NCBI GenBank assembly: GCA_022841625.1
Contig: JALHRD010000001.1
Location: forward strand, 62,001-126,000
Origin: Xanthobacteraceae bacterium
GTDB lineage: Bacteria > Pseudomonadota > Alphaproteobacteria > Rhizobiales > Xanthobacteraceae
Length of the DNA stretch: 64,000 nucleotides
Reading direction: 5' to 3'
Under the pieces are notes generated by a model. That model did no database searches and was not told the DNA's origin. It saw only the letters and a list, made by a program, of their open reading frames with translations. Each line of letters begins with the position of its first letter. The first letter of the stretch is position 1. Below, one piece after another: positions 36,662-46,613 of the stretch. Both the position numbers and the translations under genes were made by a program.

Positions 36662-37185
36662 CGCTTGGGTAACAAACGCAACGCCGCCGCCGGCTGCGAA
36701 CTACCGTCACCATGCCCGTGGGACGGCTCGCCCTTGGGGATTTCGATCCAGCGGTGGACGCCCTTCTCGCATTCCTGGACGACCGGGAAGTAGATCGTCT
36801 GTCCGCCGCCCAATTCTTCCGCGATGGTGCTGGTGAAGACGAACTCATCGTAATGGGCATCGAGCAGGCGTCCACCGGACCATGCGATCTCGGTCACGCC
36901 TTCGCTCACGGTCGCGCCGCGCAGCGAATATGGCTTGGGATATTTGCCGGTCACCACGTCGAGCTGCCAGCCGGGTTTCGGCATCGGCTTGACCGCTATG
37001 ATACCCGCCGGCAGCCGCACCCGGATCGCGGTGGTCGGCGAACCGCTGCAGCCGTGCGGAATTTTCAGCACCCCTTTGTAGGACGATCCAACGGCCGCTT
37101 CCGGGCGCTCAAGCGTCACATGCGCGGCGGCGGCGGACAGACAGACCACGGCGCTGACGGCACCGATAACGAGTTTACGAAACAT
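36658..37185 (-). CDS. YcnI-like (DUF1775) copper-associated protein
   Basis: 175 residues with a signal peptide ending at SAAAAHVTLERPEA. DUF1775 proteins begin their mature form with a His that helps bind copper, as here (AHVTLE), and continue with YKGVLKIPHGCSGSPTTAIRVRLPAGI. The end carries an HGHGDG stretch, another possible metal ligand. In B. subtilis and others ycnI lies beside copC/copD homologues. The gene precedes the CopCD gene with a four-base overlap and follows a DUF2946 gene. ATG 37185 gives the signal peptide. Confidence 0.85.
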   Translation of the reverse strand: MFRKLVIGAVSAVVCLSAAAAHVTLERPEAAVGSSYKGVLKIPHGCSGSPTTAIRVRLPAGIIAVKPMPKPGWQLDVVTGKYPKPYSLRGATVSEGVTEIAWSGGRLLDAHYDEFVFTSTIAEELGGGQTIYFPVVQECEKGVHRWIEIPKGEPSHGHGDGSSQPAAALRLLPKR

Positions 37186-37253
37186 TTGAAATCTCCAACT
37201 GACGACATGAACCATCGCCGGCACGCGGCCCGCGCTCGCAGATCAAGGCGAGT

Positions 37254-37631
37254 TCAGACGGCAGTCGGAGGCGCTTGCGAAGGCCCGGCGCGGATCGCCC
37301 AATGGCTTCGCCGAGCGTCGTTGGAAAAGTGCATCGGTGCAGCGAGCGACTCGGGAGCCAACCGACCATCGATTGCCACGGATGCCGACAGCAAAGCAGC
37401 CGGTCCGGGATTGGCGCAGAACACACAACAGCCGTGCGCCGCGGTGTCGGCCGGCGCGGAACCGTCGGCGCCGTTGCCATGACAAATAACGTCGGCGCCC
37501 CAGACCGCGATCCGCGCCGCCACCTGGGCGCTGGCGAACCCCGCGGCCAGTGCTTGCAACAGCAAGACGGCCGCCGCCAGCAGAACCAGCGGACGCCGCA
37601 TTTGACGCAAGGCTAGGAACAATTCGCGCAC
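37254..37631 (-). CDS. DUF2946 family protein
   Basis: 125 residues (126 codons with stop) with an N-terminal hydrophobic segment (RRPLVLLAAAVLLLQALAAG) and a central cysteine- and histidine-rich part (ICHGNG...HGCCVFCANPG) that suits metal binding. The family is frequently found with copper-resistance genes, and this one starts the copper cluster on the minus strand (DUF2946, YcnI-like, CopCD). GTG 37631 is chosen because AGAGG lies just upstream; GTG 37646 and ATG 37601 are alternatives. Function unknown. Confidence 0.75.
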   Translation of the reverse strand: MRELFLALRQMRRPLVLLAAAVLLLQALAAGFASAQVAARIAVWGADVICHGNGADGSAPADTAAHGCCVFCANPGPAALLSASVAIDGRLAPESLAAPMHFSNDARRSHWAIRAGPSQAPPTAV

Positions 37632-37714
37632 AACGACCTCTTTCACACAATGTTAGCATGATATAGTGCGGCAGCAAACGAACCGGATCCGCCGCCCGCA
37701 ACGACATTTCAGCT

Positions 37715-38386
37715 ATGGCTAATCGCGAATCCTCCGTTTTCGAGATCACGCCGGAGGTGCTGCTGAAGGCCTATGCCTGCGGCATCTTTCCGATGGCCGA
37801 AAGCGCCGACGATCCGTCGTTTTTTTGGACCGAACCCGACCTCCGCGGCATCCTGCCGCTTGACCGCTTTCACGTATCGTCGCGGCTGGCCCGCACCGTC
37901 CGCTCCGACCAATTCGAAGTTACCGTTAACCGCGATTTCGACGCCGTGATCGACCGCTGCGCCGAACCTCAACCCGGGCGGGAGAACACCTGGATCAATC
38001 AGCGCATCCGCAATCTGTACCGCAAGCTGCATGAACGCCGGCATTGCCACAGCGTCGAAGTGTATCGCGATGGCGAATTGGTCGGCGGACTTTACGGCGT
38101 CACGCTCGGCCGCGCGTTCTTTGGCGAGAGCATGTTTCACCGCGTGCGCGACGCTTCGAAAGTGGCGCTGGTGCATCTTGTGGCCCGCCTACACGCGGGC
38201 GGCTTCGTCCTGCTCGACACCCAGTTCGTGACCGAGCACCTGCGGTCGTTCGGTGCAATCGAAGTGTCGCGACGGCAATATCACGAATTGCTGGAAGCGG
38301 CGCTGTCGGATGAAGGCAATTTCTTGGCGCTCGACAAATGCGCGGTGAACGGCGCGCAAGTGCTCGCGCAACTCCCGCCGCACTAA
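37715..38386 (+). CDS. aat: Leucyl/phenylalanyl-tRNA-protein transferase
   Basis: Adds Leu or Phe from aminoacyl-tRNA to the N-terminal Arg/Lys of proteins, creating primary N-degrons for ClpS-ClpAP. 223 residues. Conserved features are [23 protein letters not shown], the W-x-x-P/R region, [31 protein letters not shown] and [16 protein letters not shown]. clpS, the adaptor of the same pathway, is also in this window at 53.6 kb. The last four bases overlap the convergent DUF2155 gene. Confidence 0.96.
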   Translation: MANRESSVFEITPEVLLKAYACGIFPMAESADDPSFFWTEPDLRGILPLDRFHVSSRLARTVRSDQFEVTVNRDFDAVIDRCAEPQPGRENTWINQRIRNLYRKLHERRHCHSVEVYRDGELVGGLYGVTLGRAFFGESMFHRVRDASKVALVHLVARLHAGGFVLLDTQFVTEHLRSFGAIEVSRRQYHELLEAALSDEGNFLALDKCAVNGAQVLAQLPPH

Positions 38387-39207
38387 CGAACGAGCTGATC
38401 GTTCGGCAGCGGACGCTTAGGCTGCGGCGATCCCGGCTGCTGCTGCACTTGCTTCTGCTTGGGTTGCACTTTCGGCTGCGGGCGGGCCGGCTCCGGTGGC
38501 CCGCCGTCCGCGGTATTGGCCGGCGCGCCACCGCGGCAGTCGGTCAACCAGAGATCATAGATCGGATGTTCGACCGCATGCAGGCCGGGGCTTGAAGCAA
38601 ACATCCAGCCGGTAAAGATGCGCTTTACCTCGCCCTGCAACGTCACTTCGTCGACTTCGACAAATGCGTCCGAACTCGCGGTCTCGGTCGGCGGTCGGCT
38701 GTAGCAAGCGCGGGTGGTGAGCTGCAGCGCGCCAAATTGCACGGTCTCACCAATCTCGACCGGGAACTTGATAATGCGGCCGGTGATCTTATCGAGCCCG
38801 GAGAACAGCGCGGTCGGGTGGACGATCCGCTGCGCCGACGGACCGGAGACGATTTCGTCATCGCTCGGCGGCGGCAGATCGGCCGGCAGGCGAACGGGCG
38901 GGCGCTGCAGCGGCGGCGCGGCGACGGCTGGCCCGCGCGGCGGCATGCCATCGGGCGGCGGCAGCGGACGGGTCTGCACGCCCGGCGGCGGCGCAACTTG
39001 GTTCTGCGGAGGATATTGCGGCGGAGGAGGATATTGGCGCGGCGGCGTTGGCATGGTTTGCCGCCCGCCGAGGCCACCACCAGGAACCTCACCCGGCGGT
39101 CGCGGTGGCGGGTCGCCAAATAGAATCCCGAATTGCGCCAGCGCAGCGCTGGCGCCAAAGCTGACGACGCTCGCAACCAGGGCGGCTCTCAGAATCAATC
39201 GGCTCAT
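38383..39207 (-). CDS. DUF2155 domain-containing secreted protein
   Basis: 274 residues with a signal peptide (about 1-24), a Pro/Gln-rich low-complexity region (about 33-115) and a DUF2155 domain with [36 protein letters not shown] and [28 protein letters not shown]. Two cysteines (ACYSR, LTDCRG) could form a disulfide. The family is alphaproteobacterial and of unknown function; it is usually encoded between aat and the NDUFA12 homologue, as here. The C-terminal tail is also Pro/Gln-rich. It overlaps aat at its 3' end. Confidence 0.88.
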   Translation of the reverse strand: MSRLILRAALVASVVSFGASAALAQFGILFGDPPPRPPGEVPGGGLGGRQTMPTPPRQYPPPPQYPPQNQVAPPPGVQTRPLPPPDGMPPRGPAVAAPPLQRPPVRLPADLPPPSDDEIVSGPSAQRIVHPTALFSGLDKITGRIIKFPVEIGETVQFGALQLTTRACYSRPPTETASSDAFVEVDEVTLQGEVKRIFTGWMFASSPGLHAVEHPIYDLWLTDCRGGAPANTADGGPPEPARPQPKVQPKQKQVQQQPGSPQPKRPLPNDQLVR

Positions 39208-39315
39208 TGAATATCCGCGATGCGATTTGCGCCGCGATCCGGCATCACGCTATCGGGCTACCGGTTAACACGGGGAATACGGCGGGGAAAGGGCAGCGCC
39301 CCGGGATCGGCTTGG

Positions 39316-39726
39316 CTAACGCCCCGGCTTCCACGGCTTGTAATCGCCGGTGGCCTTGGGCCGGCGGCCCTGCGCCAATATCGAGCCGGTGGGACGCTGG
39401 GCGCCCGGGGTGCCGGTGAGGTTCGGCCGGTGCGGCTTCCACCAGGAACGCGGCTCGATCCGTTCCAGGGTCGGCGGAACGTCGACCATGTGATGCATCC
39501 AACCATGCCACGTCGGCGGAATCATCGAGGCCTCGGCGACCCCGTTATAGATCACCCATCGCCGCTCAAAGCCGAGCGCGGAGTCAATCTTCCCGCCCTT
39601 GGTGCGGTAATAGCGGTTGCCGAATTCATCGACACCGACCAATTCGCCATAAAGCGCGGTCCAGACCTGGGTCCCGAAGGTCTGGCCATTCCACCAGGTG
39701 AAAAAACGAAGCAGGAAGGTCTTCAT
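39316..39726 (-). CDS. NADH:ubiquinone oxidoreductase NDUFA12-like subunit
   Basis: 136 residues. The core FGTQVWTALYGELVGVDEFGNRYYR...RRWVIYNG...IPPTWHGWMHH matches the NDUFA12/B17.2 family, an accessory complex I subunit (or assembly factor) shared by alphaproteobacteria and mitochondria. It is highly charged near the C-terminus and has no signal peptide, as expected for the matrix/cytoplasmic side of complex I. It precedes the DUF2155 gene on the same strand. The nuo operon itself is not in the window. Confidence 0.93.
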   Translation of the reverse strand: MKTFLLRFFTWWNGQTFGTQVWTALYGELVGVDEFGNRYYRTKGGKIDSALGFERRWVIYNGVAEASMIPPTWHGWMHHMVDVPPTLERIEPRSWWKPHRPNLTGTPGAQRPTGSILAQGRRPKATGDYKPWKPGR

Positions 39727-39940
39727 GGCGCTCCCGCAGGCACTGCGCTACCGTGGTCGTATTAACCGAGCCGGTTTGCCACCACGGCAGCGCGAAGTCC
39801 AGGGCGCGCGCGGAACGATCCAGAACGGGACAGATCGTCACCCACAGCGTAACCTGCATTGCGGGAATGAAAGCCCCTGCCCTATGCTGCGTCACAAACA
39901 ACGCCTGATTTAATGGCCGTTGCGCCGGAGGAATGCGAAG

Positions 39941-40924
39941 ATGATCCACACGCTCTCATCGTTGGTCGCGCTTGCCCTGATTGCAGCTTGGTCGGGCGCA
40001 ACCGCCGACGCCCAGACCTACCCCAGCAAAACCGTGACCGTCATCGTGCCGCTCGCGGCCGGCACCGGCATGGACACATTGGTGCGGCTCTATGGCGAGA
40101 AACTCGCGCAAGCGCTCGGCCGGCCGGTGGTGGTCGAGAACAAGCCAGGCGCTGCGCTCGCGATCGGCGCCGCCGCGATTGCGACCGCGGCGCCCGATGG
40201 CCACACGATCGGTGTCTTGACCTCCGGCCCGATGGCGATCGGCCCGGTGCTCTACAAGAAGATCAATTACGATCCACAGAAGGATTTCGTGCCGATTTCG
40301 TTATACGCGAAGTCGCCCTTGGTGCTGGTGGTCGACCCGGCGCTGCCAATCAAGTCGGTCGCCGAATTAATCCAATACGCCAGGGCCAGCGCCAAGCCGA
40401 TGACCTATAGCACGCCCGGCGCCGGCGCTTTCCAGCATCTGTCGACCGAGTTCATGGCGCAGCGTTTCGGTCTCACGCTCACCCATGTGCCGTATAAGAG
40501 CACACCGCAATCGGTGACGGATATCGCCGCCGGCCACGTCAATTTCGGATTCGTCGAGGCCGGCGCCTCGCTGCCGCTGGTCAAGTCCGGCCAAGTGCGC
40601 GCGCTGGCGGTGTCGTCGACCACGCCGCTGCCGACGCTGCCTGACGTGCAGCCATTCGCAATCGCCGGCAACGCGCCGGGGTTTGAAGCGGTGTCCTGGC
40701 ATGCGCTGTTCGCGCCCGTCGCGACGCCGAAAAATATCGTCGAGCGGCTGCACGGTGAGATGGCCAAGATCATGTCGGATCCGGACATGCAGACGCGCGC
40801 CGCCAATATCGGGCTGCTGCCGATCAATCCGCCGTCGATTGCCGAAACCGAGAAATACATCGCCGGGGAACGCGAGAAGTGGGGCAATCTGGTGCGCAAG
40901 CTCGGACTCGCGGGCACGCAGTAA
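39941..40924 (+). CDS. Bug family (TctC-like) tripartite tricarboxylate receptor, copy 2
   Basis: 327 residues. The ATG at 39941 has an excellent GGAGG at 39927-39931. A signal peptide ends at ATADAQ, followed by the mature TYPSKTVTVIVPLAAGTGMDTL. Further signatures are VVVENKPGAALAIG, TAAPDGHTIG and LTHVPYKSTPQSVTDIAAGHVNFGF. Cys-free and soluble, it binds an unknown carboxylate in the periplasm. The next gene is another Bug receptor on the same strand with a gap of 56 bases, making a tandem pair. No TctAB permease is nearby. Confidence 0.92.
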   Translation: MIHTLSSLVALALIAAWSGATADAQTYPSKTVTVIVPLAAGTGMDTLVRLYGEKLAQALGRPVVVENKPGAALAIGAAAIATAAPDGHTIGVLTSGPMAIGPVLYKKINYDPQKDFVPISLYAKSPLVLVVDPALPIKSVAELIQYARASAKPMTYSTPGAGAFQHLSTEFMAQRFGLTLTHVPYKSTPQSVTDIAAGHVNFGFVEAGASLPLVKSGQVRALAVSSTTPLPTLPDVQPFAIAGNAPGFEAVSWHALFAPVATPKNIVERLHGEMAKIMSDPDMQTRAANIGLLPINPPSIAETEKYIAGEREKWGNLVRKLGLAGTQ

Positions 40925-40980
40925 CGCGTCGCACCTTCATGGCGAAGGCGCGGACGGCACAGAACAAGCGGGAGAGAGAC

Positions 40981-41970
40981 ATGCTCAATGCTTCACGATG
41001 GCCACGGCTTCTGCCGGTCGCTTGCGCGGCTGCATTACTGTCGTCGGCCGCCATCGATCAAGCTCTCGCCCAAACCTGGCCGAGCCGGACCATCACCGCG
41101 ATCGTTCCGTTCGCCGCCGGCAATGCCAATGACATTGTCGGACGCATCGCGCTCGAGCAGGTGTCCAAGCAGCTCGGTCAAACCATAGTGGTCGACAACC
41201 GCGGCGGCGGCGGCGGCACCATCGGCGTGACGGCGGTCGCGCGCGCAGCACCCGACGGCTACACCATGCTGGTGCACTCGACCTCGTTCAGCGCGTCCTA
41301 TTCGCTGCACAAAGCCCTGCCCTACGACACCTTCAATGATTTTACGGCGGTGGTCCCGCTTGGCTTCCAGCCGCTGGTGCTGGTCTCGGCGCCATCGAAG
41401 CCTTGGAAGTCGCTGGCGGAACTGGTTGCCGCGGCCAAGGCCAAACCTGGCGCACTCAATTTTGCCTCCGCCGGCATCGGCGCCGCGTCGCACCTTGCCG
41501 CCGAACGCTTCCGCATCAGCGCGGGCTTTGAAGCCCAGCACGTTCCATTTCGCGGGCCGGTCGAAGCCCTCACCGAAGTAATGACCGGCCGTATCGATTT
41601 CTATTTCCTGCCGGTCGCACCGGCGCTTAATTTGATCCGCGACGGCAAAGTCAGCGCGCTCGCCGTCAGCACCGCAAAACGCTCGGTGCACCTGCCCGAT
41701 GTTCCCACCACCGCGGAGGCCGGCCTCAAGGACGCCGCTTATGTGTTCTGGAACGGGCTGTTCCTCCCGGCCAAAACGCCGCGCGATATTGTCGCCAAGC
41801 TGCACGCCGAAACCACCAAGGCGCTGGCCGTCGCCGCGGTTCAGGAACGGCTCGCCAAAATCGGGCAGGAGCCGCTGCCGCTATCTCCGGCGGAATTCGA
41901 GCAGTACTTCCACGCCGATGTCCGCAACACCGCCAAGCTGATGGCGGCGGCCGGGGTCAAGCCGGAGTAA
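40981..41970 (+). CDS. Bug family (TctC-like) tripartite tricarboxylate receptor, copy 3
   Basis: 329 residues, ATG 40981 with GGGAGAG just upstream. A signal peptide ends at QALAQ, then TWPSRTITAIVPFAAGNANDIV. Further signatures are TIVVDNRGGGGGTIG, RAAPDGYTMLVH and QHVPFRGPVEALTEVMTGRIDF. It forms a tandem with copy 2 but the two differ clearly in the ligand-facing loops, so they may bind different ligands. Downstream is a long gap before nrdJ. Confidence 0.92.
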   Translation: MLNASRWPRLLPVACAAALLSSAAIDQALAQTWPSRTITAIVPFAAGNANDIVGRIALEQVSKQLGQTIVVDNRGGGGGTIGVTAVARAAPDGYTMLVHSTSFSASYSLHKALPYDTFNDFTAVVPLGFQPLVLVSAPSKPWKSLAELVAAAKAKPGALNFASAGIGAASHLAAERFRISAGFEAQHVPFRGPVEALTEVMTGRIDFYFLPVAPALNLIRDGKVSALAVSTAKRSVHLPDVPTTAEAGLKDAAYVFWNGLFLPAKTPRDIVAKLHAETTKALAVAAVQERLAKIGQEPLPLSPAEFEQYFHADVRNTAKLMAAAGVKPE

Positions 41971-42005
41971 ATGGCCGCCCCGCCAAAAGAATCGCGGGCT
42001 TCGCC

Positions 42006-42047
42006 TAGAATCAGCGGAAGTCGATGCCGCCGCGACCGCTGATTCTA
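42006..42047. repeat. Perfect 12-bp inverted repeat downstream of Bug copy 3
   Basis: TAGAATCAGCGG (42006-42017) and CCGCTGATTCTA (42036-42047) are perfect reverse complements with an 18-base loop, 35 bases after the receptor stop codon. No T-run follows. It is another hairpin just beyond a gene end, like the family A repeats, but the sequence differs. Confidence 0.6.
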
Positions 42048-42260
42048 CTATGATTCCGATGGAATCGGACGAATCGTTCATATGCGCTGCGAGAATCCGG
42101 CGGGTTACCCGGCGGGTTACGATGGCTCGGTCCGGCTCCGGTCTGCCGCTAGCGGTTGCAGGCCGCCACAGGCACCCACCGCAAGCGGTAACCGCGGGCC
42201 ACATTCCGGGATGCTAAAATACCAAAATTCAGGCTTGACTTCCGGCCTGCCACACTCCGC

Positions 42261-42274
42261 CCACAGGCCTGTGG
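42261..42274. promoter_or_regulatory. 14-bp palindrome upstream of nrdJ, possible operator
   Basis: CCACAGGCCTGTGG is a perfect palindrome about 450 bases before nrdJ. It does not match the AT-rich consensus of NrdR boxes, so which protein, if any, binds it is unknown. Confidence 0.25.
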
Positions 42275-42727
42275 ATGCCTGACTTTCATTTCCGGCGCAT
42301 AAAATCGATACTTTTCGCGGCTGCTTGATTCTCTCCCCACAGTCCACAGATTCGCACAACATTTAGGGGTTGATTCAGACTCTGCCGCTAGGTCTTGACG
42401 GCGGCGGTCGACCCGTCCTAGCTTTCGACCGTTCGGCGAAGTGGTTTCTCGTACCCGCCGGGCTCTCTCCTGACAGGGTTCCGCGCGACCACTCCGCTTG
42501 CCGCAACGGCACCGGAGAGGGCGTCGTTTTCGCCCTCAGGGAAGACCCGGACGCGCCGCAACAAGCCGGGCCGCAAGGCCCGGTCGAATGGGGAACAGGC
42601 ATCGTCAGAGACGGGCCAACTGGGTGGGTGCGCGGATCGGGACAGGGACCGCGCGCGGAACAGGAGTCGGTGGTATTGATGGCGGATATTCCGCCGACTG
42701 CCGGCTCCCAATAAAGGGGCAATGCAA

Positions 42728-45700
42728 ATGCGGATCGATCGTCGTTACACTAAAGAAGGTCAGTCGCCCTATGCGGGCATCGAATTCCGGCTGACAAAAA
42801 GCGAGATTCGCAACCCCGACGGCTCGGTGGTGTTCCATGCCGACGACGTCGAAGTGCCGGCCGGCTGGTCGCAGGTCGCCGCCGACGTGATCGCGCAGAA
42901 ATATTTCCGCAAGGCCGGCGTGCCGGCGCGGCTAAAGCGAGTCGAGGAAGAAACCATTCCGTCCTGGCTATGGCGTTCGGCGCCCGACGAGGAAGCGCTC
43001 AAGGCGCTGCCGGAAAAAGAGCGCAATATCGGCGAGCGTTCGTCCAAGCAAGTGTTCGAGCGGCTGGCCGGCACCTGGACCTATTGGGGCTGGAAGGGCG
43101 GCTATTTCGACTCCGAGAAGGACGCGAAGGCGTTCTTCGACGAACTCGTCTACATGCTGGCGATGCAGATGGCGGCGCCCAATTCGCCGCAATGGTTCAA
43201 CACCGGCCTGCACTGGGCCTATGGCATCGACGGCCCGAGCCAAGGCCACCACTATGTCGATTTCCAAAGCGGCAAGCTTGTGAAATCGAAGTCGGCCTAT
43301 GAGCATCCGCAGCCGCACGCCTGCTTCATCCAGTCGATCTCCGACGATCTGGTCAACGAAGGCGGCATTATGGATTTGTGGGTGCGCGAGGCGCGCCTGT
43401 TCAAATACGGCTCCGGCACCGGCTCGAATTTCTCGTCCTTGCGCGGCGAAGGCGAACGGCTCGCCGGCGGCGGCAAGTCGTCGGGGCTGATGAGCTTTCT
43501 CAAGATCGGCGATCGCGCCGCCGGCGCCATCAAGTCAGGCGGCACCACCCGGCGCGCCGCCAAGATGGTGATTGTCGACACCGACCATCCCGACATCGAA
43601 CAATTCATCGATTGGAAAGTGATCGAGGAACAGAAGGTCGCCGCGCTCGTCACTGGCTCCAAGATCAACCAAAAGCATCTGCGCGCGGTGCTCAAGGCCT
43701 GCGTGAACTGCGAAGGCTCGGGCGACGACTGCTTCGATCCGGACAAGAACCCGGTGCTGCGCCGTGAGATCAAAGCGGCGCGCCGCAACTACGTGCCCGA
43801 CAATTACATCCAGCGCGTGATCCAATTCGCCAAGCAGGGTTACCGCGACATCGAATTCCCGATCTACGACACCGACTGGGATTCGGAAGCCTATCTCACC
43901 GTGTCCGGACAGAATTCCAACAACACCGTGCGCGTCACCGACGAATTCCTCAAGGCGGTCGAAGCCGACAAGAACTGGGACCTGACCTGGCGCACCAAGC
44001 CCGGCAAGATCGCCAAGACCGTCAAGGCGCGCGACCTCTGGGAAAAGATCGGCCACGCCGCTTGGGCCTCGGCCGATCCCGGGCTGCAATACCATTCGAC
44101 CATCAATGATTGGCACACCTGCCCGGCGTCAGGGCCGATCATCGCGTCGAACCCGTGCTCGGAATACATGTTCCTCGACGACACCGCCTGCAATCTCGCC
44201 TCGATGAACCTGCTGGCGTTCCTGGCCAAGGACCTGGGTCAGGGCGAAGCGCGCTTGTTCGATGTCGAAGGCTATGAGCATGCGGTGCGGCTGTGGACGG
44301 TGGTGCTCGAAATCGCGGTCTTGATGGCGCAATTCCCGTCCAAGCAGATCGCGCTGCGCTCCTATGAGTTCCGCACCCTCGGCCTCGGCTATGCCAATGT
44401 CGGCGGGCTTTTGATGTCGGCGGGCGTCCCCTATGATTCGGATGCCGGCCGCCAGATCTGCGGCACGCTGACCGCGATCCTCACCGGCATCAGCTATGCG
44501 ACCTCCGCCGAAATGGCGAAGGAGCTGGGGGCCTTCCCTGGCTACAAGAAGAACCGCGAGCCGATGCTGCGGGTCATGCGCAACCATCGCCGCGCCGCCT
44601 ATGGCGAACGCACCGGCTACGAGCAGGTGGCGACGCCGCCAGTGCCGCTCGACCACAAGACCTGTCCGCAGGCCGACCTGGTCGAGCACGCCAAGCGCGC
44701 CTGGGATCGCGCGGTCGAGCAAGGCACCCGCTTCGGCTTCCGCAATGCGCAAGTCTCGGTGGTGGCCCCGACCGGCACCATCGGCCTGGTGATGGATTGC
44801 GACACCACCGGCATCGAGCCCGATTTCGCGCTGGTGAAATTCAAGAAGCTCGCCGGCGGCGGCTACTTCAAGATCATCAACCGCGCGGTGCCGGAAGCCT
44901 TGCGCGTGCTCGGCTATACGCCCGCCGAGATCGCCGAGATCGAGGCCTATGCGGTCGGCCACGGCTCGCTCGGCCAGGCGCCTGGCATCAACCACGCGAC
45001 GCTCAAGGCCAAGGGCTTCACCGACGAGGCCATCGCCACCGTCGAGAAGGCGCTGCCAACCGCGTTTGACATCAAGTTCGCGTTCAACAAATGGACGCTG
45101 GGCGAACAATTCCTGCTCAACGAACTCGGCATCGAGCCGGCCGAACTCGCCAATCCGAAATTCGACCTGCTCACCGCGGTCGGCTTCACCAAACGCGAGA
45201 TCGACGCCGCCAATATCCATGTCTGCGGCGCCATGACGGTGGAAGGCGCGCCGCACCTCAAGGCCGAACACTATGCGGTGTTCGACTGCGCCAATCCGTG
45301 CGGGCGCACCGGCAAGCGCTATCTCTCGGTCGAGAGCCATATCCGGATGCTGGCGGCGGCGCAGCCGTTCATCTCGGGTGCGATCTCCAAGACCATCAAC
45401 ATGCCGAACGACGCCACGGTCGAGGACTGCAAACAAGCTTACACGCTGTCGTGGAAGCTCGGGCTCAAAGCCAACGCGCTCTATCGCGACGGCTCGAAGC
45501 TCAGCCAGCCGTTGCAGAGCCAGCTGATCGAGGACGCGGACGACGAGGACGACACCATCGAGGTGTTCCTGGAGAAATCGCCGATGGCGCGCGTCTCGGC
45601 GCTCGCCGAAAAGGTGGTGGAGAAGGTGGTCGAGCGCATCGTGGTGATGCGCGACCGCGAGCGCATGCCCGACCGCCGCAAGGGCTACACCCAAAAGGCG

Positions 45701-46498
45701 GTGGTCGGCGGCCACAAGGTCTATCTGCGCACCGGCGAATACGACGACGGACGGCTCGGCGAGATCTTCATCGACATGCACAAGGAAGGCGCGGCGCTGC
45801 GCTCCTTCATCAACAATTTCGCAATCGCGGTGTCGCTCGGCCTGCAATACGGCGTGCCGCTGGAGGAATATGTCGACGCCTTCACCTTCACCCGCTTCGA
45901 GCCCTCGGGCCCGGTGCAGGGCAACGACTCGATCAAGTTTGCGACCTCGATCCTCGACTATGTGTTCCGCGAATTGGCGGTGAGCTACATGGAGCGCTTC
46001 GACCTCGCCCATGTCGATCCGTCCGAAGTCGGCTTCGACGCGCTCGGCAAGGGCGTCACGGAAGGCAAGCCGTCGGGCGCGACGCAATATGTGTCGCGCG
46101 GGCTGACGCGCTCACGCACCGACAAGCTGGTGGTAATGCCCGGCGGCAGCGGCACGACGAGCGCTTCACCCTCCTCTGGAGGGTCGGCCGCCGAAAGCGG
46201 CCGGGGTGGGGTGACGCGCGTCACCGCCCTCGCCGCCTCCGGACCACGCGCCGAAGCCGCTGGCACCGCCGCGCTCAAGGCGGAGCCCGAAATGAAACTT
46301 TCGCCGACCGAGCAACTCGAAGCGCAGATTCCGTTCGCCAAACCCGACGCCAAAGCCACCGCGGCCGCGCGCCGCGCCGAGGCCAAAGCCAAAGGCTATG
46401 CCGGCGAGATGTGCACGGAATGCATGAACTTCACGCTGGTCAGGAACGGTACGTGTCTGAAATGTGAGACGTGTGGAAGCACGACGGGGTGTAGCTGA
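42728..46498 (+). CDS. nrdJ: Adenosylcobalamin-dependent (class II) ribonucleotide reductase
   Basis: About 1256 residues, the large alphaproteobacterial NrdJ type. It reduces ribonucleotides to deoxyribonucleotides with coenzyme B12 and works with or without oxygen. Visible features are [41 protein letters not shown] (active-site region) and a zinc-ribbon-like C-terminus with C-x-x-C pairs ([15 protein letters not shown]). ATG 42728 lies 9 bases after GGGG at 42715-42718; ATG 42722 is possible. Near residue 1150 a palindromic element is inserted in frame, listed separately. A terminator follows. Confidence 0.97.
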   Translation: MRIDRRYTKEGQSPYAGIEFRLTKSEIRNPDGSVVFHADDVEVPAGWSQVAADVIAQKYFRKAGVPARLKRVEEETIPSWLWRSAPDEEALKALPEKERNIGERSSKQVFERLAGTWTYWGWKGGYFDSEKDAKAFFDELVYMLAMQMAAPNSPQWFNTGLHWAYGIDGPSQGHHYVDFQSGKLVKSKSAYEHPQPHACFIQSISDDLVNEGGIMDLWVREARLFKYGSGTGSNFSSLRGEGERLAGGGKSSGLMSFLKIGDRAAGAIKSGGTTRRAAKMVIVDTDHPDIEQFIDWKVIEEQKVAALVTGSKINQKHLRAVLKACVNCEGSGDDCFDPDKNPVLRREIKAARRNYVPDNYIQRVIQFAKQGYRDIEFPIYDTDWDSEAYLTVSGQNSNNTVRVTDEFLKAVEADKNWDLTWRTKPGKIAKTVKARDLWEKIGHAAWASADPGLQYHSTINDWHTCPASGPIIASNPCSEYMFLDDTACNLASMNLLAFLAKDLGQGEARLFDVEGYEHAVRLWTVVLEIAVLMAQFPSKQIALRSYEFRTLGLGYANVGGLLMSAGVPYDSDAGRQICGTLTAILTGISYATSAEMAKELGAFPGYKKNREPMLRVMRNHRRAAYGERTGYEQVATPPVPLDHKTCPQADLVEHAKRAWDRAVEQGTRFGFRNAQVSVVAPTGTIGLVMDCDTTGIEPDFALVKFKKLAGGGYFKIINRAVPEALRVLGYTPAEIAEIEAYAVGHGSLGQAPGINHATLKAKGFTDEAIATVEKALPTAFDIKFAFNKWTLGEQFLLNELGIEPAELANPKFDLLTAVGFTKREIDAANIHVCGAMTVEGAPHLKAEHYAVFDCANPCGRTGKRYLSVESHIRMLAAAQPFISGAISKTINMPNDATVEDCKQAYTLSWKLGLKANALYRDGSKLSQPLQSQLIEDADDEDDTIEVFLEKSPMARVSALAEKVVEKVVERIVVMRDRERMPDRRKGYTQKAVVGGHKVYLRTGEYDDGRLGEIFIDMHKEGAALRSFINNFAIAVSLGLQYGVPLEEYVDAFTFTRFEPSGPVQGNDSIKFATSILDYVFRELAVSYMERFDLAHVDPSEVGFDALGKGVTEGKPSGATQYVSRGLTRSRTDKLVVMPGGSGTTSASPSSGGSAAESGRGGVTRVTALAASGPRAEAAGTAALKAEPEMKLSPTEQLEAQIPFAKPDAKATAAARRAEAKAKGYAGEMCTECMNFTLVRNGTCLKCETCGSTTGCS
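46166..46214 (+). repeat. Palindromic repeat element inserted in frame inside nrdJ
   Basis: The 49 bases can fold into a cross: outer TCACCC/GGGTGA (46166-46171 with 46209-46214), then CCCTCC/GGAGGG (46169-46183) and CGGCCGC/GCGGCCG (46185-46203) as inner hairpins. It encodes about 17 residues ([14 protein letters not shown] and neighbours) in a disordered linker between the catalytic domain and the zinc ribbon. The sequence looks like intergenic palindromes common in Bradyrhizobium relatives; I recall that resemblance and have not compared it. Family members normally lack such residues in this linker. Confidence 0.7.
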
Positions 46499-46510
46499 CT
46501 CGCACCAAGG

Positions 46511-46547
46511 AGTATGAGCGGCGCTTTTTGCGTCGCTCATACTTTTG
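46511..46547 (+). terminator. Intrinsic terminator of nrdJ
   Basis: Stem AGTATGAGCG (46511-46520) pairs perfectly with CGCTCATACT (46534-46543), with a 13-base loop, followed by TTT. It begins 13 bases after the nrdJ stop. It is the clearest intrinsic terminator in the window. Confidence 0.8.
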
Positions 46548-46613
46548 GCAGGAACAAACCATGCACAACGTCATTGAGCAAAAAATGTGTGTAGCCGAGA
46601 GGAGTAAGCGTCA

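Larger units (their letters stand above)
41971..42727 (+). other. 757-bp gap upstream of nrdJ with hairpins and a probable leader
   Basis: No protein gene is convincing in this stretch. From left to right it holds a 12-bp inverted repeat at 42006-42047, a small hairpin GATTCC/GGAATC at 42052-42066, a near-tandem copy of GGCGGGTTAC around 42097-42120, the palindrome at 42261-42274 and, nearer nrdJ, two 7-bp hairpins: GAGGGCG/CGCCCTC at 42517-42537 and CCGGGCC/GGCCCGG with a GCAA tetraloop at 42566-42583. A structured nrdJ leader is possible. I could not match the conserved parts of a cobalamin riboswitch. Confidence 0.45.

Noticed and set aside
42370-42722. Overlapping frames on both strands in the nrdJ leader (114 and 115 codons)
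   Set aside because: Both are long only because of high GC, neither shows a ribosome-binding sequence or a domain, and the DNA contains strong hairpins that suit RNA better.
41971-42727. Cobalamin riboswitch before the B12-dependent nrdJ
   Set aside because: The conserved B12-box-like and core segments could not be matched by eye; a covariance search would decide.
44129-46087. A 652-codon open frame on the strand opposite nrdJ
   Set aside because: It mirrors the high-GC third positions of nrdJ, has low-complexity Arg/Ala/Gly/His composition and no recognisable domain.
42728-46498. Intein in nrdJ
   Set aside because: The protein length and an uninterrupted core sequence leave no room for an intein; only the short palindromic insertion departs from the family.
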